A DNA stretch of 64,000 nucleotides, from the NCBI GenBank assembly GCA_014529385.2, contig CM043965.1:13223912-13287911 (forward strand), in the 5' to 3' direction. How positions within the stretch are numbered: the stretch's first letter is position 1; each line of letters begins with the position of its first letter. Below the pieces are notes generated by a model. That model had not been told where the DNA came from. It was given only the letters and a program-made list of their open reading frames with translations, and did no database searches. Of the stretch, positions 56,749-64,000 are shown one piece after another. The stretch comes from Adiantum capillus-veneris (Eukaryota; Streptophyta; Polypodiopsida; Polypodiales; Pteridaceae). A program made the position numbers and the translations under genes.

Positions 56749-59700
56749 TCATCTTATCGTTTCTCGCATCTTTAGCAGTGATTCGTACCTGGCATGTAGG
56801 TTCAGCATTGTTGGGCCAAAAATGTCCGTATTGATGGTGAAGAACCCTGTATAGAATGCTTCTTCAAAATCCTGGAGGTGATAGGATGGTAGAAACATGA
56901 TCCTTTGATACAGCGCATGTATCACCTCCTTGGAAGACTGACCTGACAGATCATAGGCGCATCTGTATGTATCCTGGAAGAAGAATATGTTGTCGGTCAC
57001 CTGGCCTGGCTTGAAGGACTCGAACACTACTAAGATCGTTCTGCATATTTTCCTCATCATAATGCATGTAAGGTCAGGTGAGCCAGTGAACAACTTTATG
57101 GCGCCCGTTAGGGTTTTCACCATGTTTTGGACCCTTATTCTCTCACCTGCCTTCACGCCCGGCAGCTTTGGGTAGTTCAGCCAAGTGGGTTGGCTTCTTT
57201 GCAAAATTTCATGTGCCTTCCACGTTTTAACCCTTGGTGGAGCACAGAAGCTGAGGGTGTCTCTGATATTTTTTAGGTGCCTCTACCAAGTGGATTAGGT
57301 ATTGTGGGTACTTTGTAAGCCAAGCCTTCCTCCACTTTGGCTGAGAATCCACAATAAGCTTAACTCCTTCTGGCTTTGAAGTGTCTGCATTGTAGAGAGG
57401 TACAGCTGGCTCTTCTCTGATCCGCTTGTTTATCGTAGCTGCCTCATATTTCAGCAATGGATATGGGAGAGAGGGTTCAAGCCACTCGCGCCTGAGATTG
57501 CTGGCGTCGATCTTTTGAATGGTCATAGATTTGAAGACCCTCTGCTCCCACTCCAAGGCTTCCTTCATGGTTTCTCTGAGCTCTTCCTCTATTGCCTTGC
57601 GTAATTTTTCCTCCTCTTCTTGTGTTAGATCCTATGGCTCTGGAGAGGATCCTGCTATGATTTCCTCTTGCATAGGTGTGTCCACAAGATCTGCCACATT
57701 TTCAAGGTCGATGCCCTCATTAGCGGCTGGCCCTAAGCTTTCTGCCTCTCCTCCTTGCTTGCCTTTCAACTCCTCAATTTGCCTGAGGAGTGTTTGCTTT
57801 TCTGCTTCTGCTTCTCCGCCCATATTCACGAGGAGGTCATTAAGCTCACCGTTTACTCTTTCCGCCTCCTCGAGATTTATCTTTATGCTTTCCACTTCTT
57901 CTTGTAGGGCTTTTTGGCCCTCCTCCATTCTCGTTTGCATTACTATAGAACCTTCAGCCATCATCGATCTCTGCTTTTTCTCGAGAGTCAGCTCCTTCTG
58001 AAGTTCCTACATTTTCTCTTCATATAGTTGACTCTCAGAAATGATTTGAATTGAGCTCGTAGCTCTGACTCTAGCAGGTGATGCTCGCAGCCTTTGGATG
58101 GTTTGATCTTTGACTTTTAGTTGGTCCTTGAGCTCAAGGACTTCATCCAGGCTTGCTTCTTGTTCTATCTCTGCTCTCTCCTTGGCATTCCTCATGGCCT
58201 CTACTTCTTTCGTTTCTTCTGCCAGCTGTAGCGTCAGATTATCTCGTTCTTTTTCGGCATCTCGCAATGACTTGCTGAGCTGCTGACACTCTTCTTCAGC
58301 TGCTTGTATTCTTTTTGCTACTGCCTCATTTGCGTCTTCCATTGCTTGGTAGTTTTGCAGAGCCCTTGCCAAGCTGGCCTGGAGGTCAGCTTCTCTCTCC
58401 TTTTGCCCTTGGCTTTGTGCCTGCAGAGAATCCCTTTCCATTTTGATCTTTTCTTCGGTGGCTTTGAGAGTTATCATCTCTTTCTCTGAAGCCATGGATT
58501 GTGCCCTCAATCCGGCTAGCTTTGTCATCACCACGTCCCAGTCATTGGAGGGCGGGTGCAGGTCTACCGTGTCTGTAGCAATTTTCTTTAGCTCCACTAG
58601 CCTGATGCCTTGCATCTATTCTTTAGGCCCTGTCCTCGCCAAGTCGAATGCGACTGTGGCGGCTTCTTCCTTCGTATAGCCTGCAGCTAGCAGGTCCAAA
58701 AAAGCATAGTAAGCATAATCTAATCCATTTTGCTCAGTTTTAGGCTTGGCCTCTTCTTTTGGCTCAGGTTCCTATATTGGCTCTTGCCTTTCTTCTTGTT
58801 TGTCCTCAGCCTCCTTATCTTCTTGTGGAGGGCTACTAGGAGGTGATGAGGGCGGTGGTGATGGCTGTGGGCTGGGTTTAGGGCTATCTGGTAAAGAGGT
58901 AGGTTTCCCCTTTAAGTCCCTGTCTGCTTTTGTTTTTCTTTCTCTTTCCTGGTTCTCTTGTTCATCTAGCAATTTCTGCCTTATCTGCTGTACTTCCTCC
59001 TCTGTGAAAGGGACATGAGGAATGTTTTCTGCCGCAGCATCAAGAATCTCAAAATTCTTGATATAATCTTCAAAACGGTCCCTTTGCACTCTTCTGGATG
59101 ATCCGGACATAGACTCGAGAGATGGCTTCCAGAGTTTGTTTAAATCACCCTTGAGGGCTCTCTCTGCTCGGAAACTCTCCATCAGCCTCTCTAGTCTTGC
59201 TGCTTTTTGTGACCTTGTCTCTTTGGCCGACACTTGAGCAAACTCCTTCTTTCCTTTCTTCTGCTCGGGTTGCTCCTCTTCAACTGGCTCTAGCCGTCTT
59301 TTCAACCTCCTAGGCACCCTTGGTGCCCTTTGCGGCTCATCTTCCTTGTCTTCTTTTACTCTCAGCCAATCATTCTGAGATGGGGGGTCAAGCCACCTTC
59401 CTTTAGCGTGTAGTGCCCCATAAACCACCTTGGTGATCAGTTCTCCTGGCACTATATAGGTTGGCTTTTTGTTGCCCATCTTTACTAAGCTGTCATGTAT
59501 ATATGCCGCATAGTTGATTATCTTTGGGGTGCCTTTTGTCATTGCCCAAGTGAACGTTGTGGCAATTGCACCTGGCGGCATCCTGTACTTCTATGGCCTC
59601 TTTGTGCACATGTGGAAGTACTGGTTGTATAACTGGCTCATGATTGCCACCTTTGGGTTGGCAATGTCTTCAAAGGTGTAATTTGCCTTTTTCTCTTTTT

Positions 59701-60183
59701 ACACCTTGACTTCATCCCTTCTTTTTGTTACATTGTTTCCCTCATTGGAGAGGTCTAGGGCATGGGCTACAACCCACTCATTGATTATTATCTTTGTATC
59801 TGGTCTGCCTTGTAAATATGTTACCTTGGCCACTCCATCCTCTTTGATGCTTGTTACAAACTCCCAGACTCTTTTGATGTCCACTCCTGCCGGTATTGCT
59901 TCGAAGTAGTTGTGGAGATCAATCTTCTCCAAGTAGCCGGCCATCTTGTTTCGTACAAACTCATTGAGTTCTCTCGGCAGCATTGGTAGCTCTATGACGT
60001 TGCCTTCATTGTCTTTGAACACTCCCTGGTAGATCTTTAGGTCGTTGGACTCTAACAAATCCTCTTGTATCTAGGTGCTGGTGGATTTAGTGTTCCTTCT
60101 GGAATGACAAAGGGTTCCACTTCGTCGAGATAATCTTTGATGGTCATTCTTTTCTTTTTTGCCAGTGACTTCGAGGCTGCCAT
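56749..60183 (-). pseudogene. Extra ORF (ORFx), minus-strand copy
   Basis: ATG at 60183 (MAASKSLAKKKRMTIKDYL), a frameshift near 60060, then one frame from 60058 to 57227 broken only by stops at about 59699, 59595, 58770, 58620, 58007 and 57632; the last piece (57204-56749) is in another frame. Order: conserved N-terminal domain (YQGVFKDNEGNVIELPMLPR; IPAGVDIKRVWEFVTSIKED; YNQYFHM; MPPGAIATTFTWAM); a basic/Pro-rich linker; long coiled coil (58615-57700); and a C-terminal globular part (LPSYHLQDFEEAFYTGFFTI). About 1100 codons. A palindrome array lies 166 bp upstream and an LTR follows. Function unknown; the coiled coils suggest self-assembly. Confidence 0.7.
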
Positions 60184-60348
60184 AGATACTGTTGCACTCA
60201 GTAGGCCGAAGTTAGCGTTTTTTCCATATTAGCTGCGAAACTGAGTTTTACTTATCCAAATGACTTGAAAATTGAAAATAAAGCTTAAAAGGAACTTGTG
60301 AAGCTGTGCATGTGCTCACAGTGCAAATCTGACCAAAATTTTCCATCT

Positions 60349-60941
60349 AGACATCCTACGTGTAGGATGTCTTTTTCATCAGAATTTGTTCATACTTGAC
60401 ATGCAGGTAGTGTAAGGCTCATGGAACATGGCTATATGCTTGGATTTGGATTTGGATATCAAAAAGTGGATTTTTGGGCTGATTCAGGCTTTAGGTCACA
60501 ATTTGGGTAGAATGTCCTTCATAGGTAGCAATTGATGTCCAAATGGGTTGAAAATTGGTATCTGGGCTCATTGCACCATGGTATTGGCTCCCATGATGTC
60601 ATTCTTTGCACAGAAGGCTAAATTTATGTTGGAGACATCCTACGCGTAGGATGTCTTTTTCATCAAAATGACATGAAACTTGTTCTGTGGGTTGTCCTTG
60701 GCTTATGGAACATGGCCAAGTTTTTGGATTTGAATTTGGACAAGATTTGATGCTTGTAAGGCTCTGTGAGGTATTTTTGGGCTCAAAAAGTGTATCTTGA
60801 GGGTGTTGGGGGTCAAAAGTGATTAGAATGGCTTCAAACTTGATATATGGGCTCCTGATGATGAGGTGATTGAATCTGGAATGATAAATCATCCCTTGCA
60901 TGCCAAAAAGGTCAAATAGACATCGTACGCGTAGGATGTCT
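60349..60941. repeat. Palindrome array, three 24-bp palindromes, 284-bp period
   Basis: 60349-60372 (ATCCTACGTGTAGGAT core, one CpG change), 60633-60656 (perfect, ATCCTACGCGTAGGAT) and 60918-60941 (ATCGTACGCGTAGGAT, one change). Centres are 284 and 285 bp apart. Confidence 0.9.
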
Positions 60942-60944
60942 ATT

Positions 60945-62205
60945 TCATCATTTTTTCCCCTGACCACACAGATTGTTTGGCTTGGTTGTTGATGGTCTAG
61001 GAAAGCCACTCGTGAAGTTTGGTGGCAAACGGACTTGCGGTTTGGCCGCAAGTGCAATTTGACGCTTTGTGTGTCTGATGCCGTTTCTGAAGTTTAGTGC
61101 CGCTTCGGGTCACATTTTGGTCGTGTGGGTCATATAGACTTGTTGAGCATGTCAAGATGCTGCTACCAATGAATTTTGGTAGCATTTGGTCGCCGTTTCA
61201 CCGATGTCCCTTTGGTGGCCTCTTGCGGGTTTCTGGGAATTAGGGTTTTCCCCGATGGTTTCCTACTGCCTTTGGCTATCCAGGACTGGTCTCCTAGACT
61301 AAGGTAAGTTGCCGATGAAGTTTTGTTGCTTTCGGGTTAGCCGTTAGGCCGCCGTCTCTACTTGTAGGTCTCTACCGCCCGCTTTGTGTGTGACCCCTAT
61401 GCTAGTTTTTGCGACATAATGACAAACATGCGCGAAAAGCTCAAGGTGGTGAGCCTACCTCTCATGTCTGGAAGGTCGATCCGCTCTAGGTGGCAGAAGC
61501 TCTCTCCACAAAGTCAATAGTGAGAATGAACTAAAAATGGGGTAAAAATTTCTTATAATGGAGGTCCCCGAACCACTTTTCATGAAATTTGACATGTGCT
61601 CCTATCTTCTTGCGAGATGCGGTTTAGGCTCAAAAATTTCTTGATTTGGATTCCATTTGCTCTGTTTACCAGAATTTTGGCATTTCGGTCAAAACCTGGC
61701 CAAAACACGCTTTTCGCTGCAGTCTCATAATTGCACCCCCACTGTACCATAGGTTGTCCTATAGTCACTGATCATCCCCATATTTTTTGTTTTTCATTAC
61801 GACTGTTTTTCACCTGCTTTTTGTATTTTTGAATTTTTTCTGCCAAAAATTAGAAAAATTAAAAGGAAAATAGCAAATCAAACCCAAAAAATCTCCAAAA
61901 ATCATAATAAATCACAAACATCACCGCAACACATTGTATACACTCACATGCAATTTTTATGGCCGGATTTCTCCGTTTTACCAATATTTTGCCTTAAAAA
62001 TTGCTATTTCTACTTATATACACACACTTAGGGGCTTGATTTGGCGTTTGGCCCCATATACCTGTAGCTTAATGCCGTATAAGGGCATATGTACTTGGGT
62101 TACTCTAGAAAATTTCGCAATCAAACAACAACCCTAAAAATAGTCAAAAATCATGCCCTTTTTTGATGTTTCTGTTACTGGTTCCGCATTTGAGAGTGCC
62201 TCTAG
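60945..62205. other. About 1.25 kb non-coding, possibly LTR and leader
   Basis: No gene recognised. It lies between the polypurine tract at 62210 and the array, so it should include the LTR that starts near 62205 on the minus strand. Plus-strand AAGGTAAGTT at 61301. Confidence 0.4.
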
Positions 62206-62209
62206 AATG

Positions 62210-62245
62210 CCTCCCCCCCTCCTAGCCGGAGTCGTCCCGGACGAC
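62210..62245 (-). other. Hairpin plus polypurine tract, minus-strand element
   Basis: Minus strand: GTCGTC-CGG-GACGAC hairpin (62231-62245) then GGCTAGGAGGGGGGGAGG. It follows the end of the W-motif tail, as at 50750 in the plus-strand element. Confidence 0.65.
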
Positions 62246-62438
62246 AAGGTTTCGCCTCAGAGTATGTGCCGTGCATAGGTTGAAAAAGTTGTGCTAATGC
62301 CTGGCCGATTAATGTGGCCCTATTTTATGCATACTCTGTCAATGCATGGAAAAATTAATGTTGTGCAAGAGAAGGGAATAAGCATGATGCTTATTGGCAT
62401 TCGCCATCGAGGTTTCCTGCTTTCTTTGCAAGTAACAG

Positions 62439-62876
62439 CTATAACTCTACCGCTCTCTGTTTAATTTTCTTTTTTGCAAACGGCAATTGCTTTGCCGACA
62501 CTGTTGATGGAGTCGTAGCTGTTTCTAAGGATAGAATTGGTTGGGCCGTAATGGCTATGGGCCGTATTGCCTTTTCTTTCCATTGGTATTTTGTTGCTGC
62601 GGGTTTTTGTAGATGGTTTGGCACTTTCTTGTTTGCCACTGGTTTGTCTTTTATTAGCATCCACATATGTCGATTTTCCTTTTTGAAATGCAGCTGTCTG
62701 CTTTCCGTTGTTGCTTGTACTGAAGGGAGTTCCTTTGGCTTTTGCTTTGGTATCCAAATGTGATTGACGTTTGGGTTATGGTTAAGCATTTTCTTTGGGA
62801 TCCATATCTGTTTTATGACCTTGGTTTGTGGTTGAACCTTCTGCTTTGTTGGAATCCTTTTGTTGCATTGTTGCAT
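62439..62876 (-). pseudogene. W-motif tail after PR2, minus-strand element
   Basis: Lys/Gln-rich basic segment with KQIWIPKKM, NHIWIPKQK, RHMWMLIKDK and KYQWKEKA; QVWMRKDRN occurs just before it in the PR2 frame. The repeated W-x-x-K pattern matches IWVPK/QWRVK at 50208-50480. A frameshift near 62850 separates it from PR2. Confidence 0.65.
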
Positions 62877-63532
62877 TGTTGTTTGTCGTCCATGTCATTT
62901 CTATCTTTCCGCATCCATACTTGTTTTCCTTGTTTTGGTAACCTAGAGTTTTGCATTGTGGCAGGTGACTTCATGTGTCTGTAAGTAGTATTGTTGGCTT
63001 CTACCTGATTTTTGGTCTCGGGTATCCTGTTGTTCTTTGATGGCATTTGTGCTTTTGGCTTTGTTTCCAGTGATTGCATGGCTTGCAGTTGAGCATGTTG
63101 GTATTGCGAAGCAAAAGCTATCACCTGTTGTTCATGTTCATGCTGAATTTTGACTGCCTTTGCTTTCCAATCTATCTGCACATTGTACGCTTCTTGCCAA
63201 GGTTGTCCCAGCATCATTGGGTGTTGTGTGCTTTCATCTGTCACCACATAGAATTTGTGTGGGTAAATATATTGATGTATCTGTACATGCAATATAGTCT
63301 ATCCCAATGTTTTCAACGGGTGTGATGTGCTACTTTCCAGCACTTGAGGAGTAGGATGAAGTTGACCTGTGACTTTGAGCTGTTGGTATAATCCGTAAGA
63401 GATCAAATTTGCTTGAGCACCCGAATCAAGCAAGGCTGTTGATTCAACTTGATTGCTGCCCACTTTGACCTCAATTATTGGCTCCACTGTTTCTTCATCC
63501 AACTTCGTTAGTCGAATGGCATTGATTCGCAA
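62877..63532 (-). pseudogene. Second retropepsin-like domain (PR2), minus-strand element
   Basis: RINAIRLTKLDEE, then VESTALLDSGAQANLISYGL with the canonical DSGA active site (~63418-63440), a stop at 63299, then YPHKFYVVTDESTQHPMMLG and QPWQEAYNVQIDW matching the ILGxPW motif. It is in the same frame as the integrase end (63883-63557), separated by one stop at 63557 and about 25 nt. The position after the GPF module parallels PR2 at 49725. PR1, if present, lies beyond the right edge of the window. Confidence 0.82.
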
Positions 63533-63556
63533 TGGTGGTCCACTTTGTTGTTGTTG

Positions 63557-64000
63557 TCACAAAAGTCGTCTTTTTGCAATGCGTTCTTGTGCTTCGGCTT
63601 GAGCTTCCTCCCGTACTCTCTGTTTTTCCTTCATTCTTTGTTTTTCTTGATGAATTTGTTGGAGCATCTCCTGTGTGAGTAGTAGATGATACCTCCTCAG
63701 TGGACATCCACTAATCCAGTTTGTCATTTCCTCACCTGCTAATGTAGCAAGCTTGATAGCTCCACTTTGTGATAAATCACTAATCACAAATGGTCCCATC
63801 CCTCGCTTTTTAAGTTTCTTGGCATGTTGCTTCAAGGTATAAACAAGTACGTAATCACCTGTTTTGAACTCTTTGGTACGCACATGTTTGTCAAAAAATT
63901 CCTTTTGTCTTCTCTTTTTAGCATAGATTGAAGCGACAGCTCGTAAGCGGAGTTCATCTAGCTTTTCAAGATCATCAATTCTTGAAGAGAGCTCATGCCC
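63557..64000 (-). pseudogene. Integrase C-terminal part, minus-strand element (cut by window)
   Basis: From the right edge: GHELSSRIDDLEKLDELRLR, AKKRRQKEFFDKHV, KEFKTGDYVLVYTLKQHAKK, then GMGPFVISDLSQSGAIKLAT and NWISGCPLRRYHLLL. It aligns with the end of the plus-strand integrase and its GPF module (49150-49548). The frame is open from the edge to the stop at 63557, better preserved than the plus-strand copy. Confidence 0.88.

Noticed and set aside
57519-58001. 160-codon plus-strand open frame opposite ORFx
   Set aside because: Ser-rich antisense shadow of the coiled-coil-coding minus strand.
61190-61215. TTTGGTCGCCGTTTCACCGATG as a tRNA-Asp-type primer site
   Set aside because: It is on the plus strand while the surrounding element reads minus, and no LTR end precedes it; the resemblance is partial.
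55761-62205. The LTR at 55761-56697 and the region below 62205 as an LTR pair around the minus-strand ORFx
   Set aside because: Their starts after the purine tracts do not match, so they are not two copies of one LTR.

Overview
The window is repeat-dominated nuclear DNA from a land plant. Evidence: Ty3/gypsy (Metaviridae) gag-pol genes with a plant-type dual RNase H, a copia-like solo LTR, a LINE, a MITE, GT-AG introns, and long (AC)n, (AG)n, G and C runs. There are no bacterial operons or CRISPR arrays, and I recognise no tRNA or rRNA genes. The lineage cannot be fixed from sequence alone; a large repeat-rich genome such as a fern, lycophyte or gymnosperm would fit. Nearly every coding stretch carries stops or frameshifts, so most entries are pseudogenes.

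Layout. 1-3089: a small LTR element whose interior holds one unknown acidic ORF. 3327-5983: the gag start, leader and LTR of a minus-strand Ty3 element. 7640-8565: a plus-strand integrase relic. 8640-12470: a minus-strand LINE with a MITE inside it. 13098-17424: a truncated minus-strand Tat-type element (element 1). 17425-23200: non-coding repeats, including a short-repeat array ending in a hairpin, and microsatellites. 23172-23598: a SWIM-finger relic. 23760-24453: a solo LTR with a target-site duplication. 25705-37640: a multi-exon gene ending in an N4/N6-type DNA methyltransferase motif, split by a nearly complete Tat-type element (element 2, 28058-35033, 4-bp target-site duplication) that sits in one of its introns. 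38760-50790: a roughly 12-kb plus-strand Ty3 element. 53108-55540 and 60183-56749: two tail-to-tail copies of a conserved extra ORF. 62200-64000: the 3' part of a second, minus-strand element of the same lineage.

The most unusual material is in the non-Tat Ty3 lineage (3.3-5.9 kb, 7.6-8.6 kb, 38.8-55.5 kb, 55.7-64 kb). (1) Its non-coding leaders contain arrays with one 20-24 bp perfect or near-perfect palindrome per roughly 284 bp. The palindrome sequence differs between arrays but the symmetry and spacing are kept. (2) Its pol has two H2C2 zinc domains in tandem before the integrase core. (3) Two independent copies carry a second retropepsin-like domain after the integrase C-terminal domain, followed by short W-containing repeats (IWVPK/IWIPK). 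(4) Both copies are followed by a palindrome array and then a roughly 1000-codon ORF with a conserved N-terminal domain and long coiled coils.

In these elements gag would form the particle, the first protease would mature it, and RT/RNase H and integrase would copy and insert it. The roles of the second protease-like domain, the W-motif tail, the coiled-coil ORF and the palindromes are unknown.
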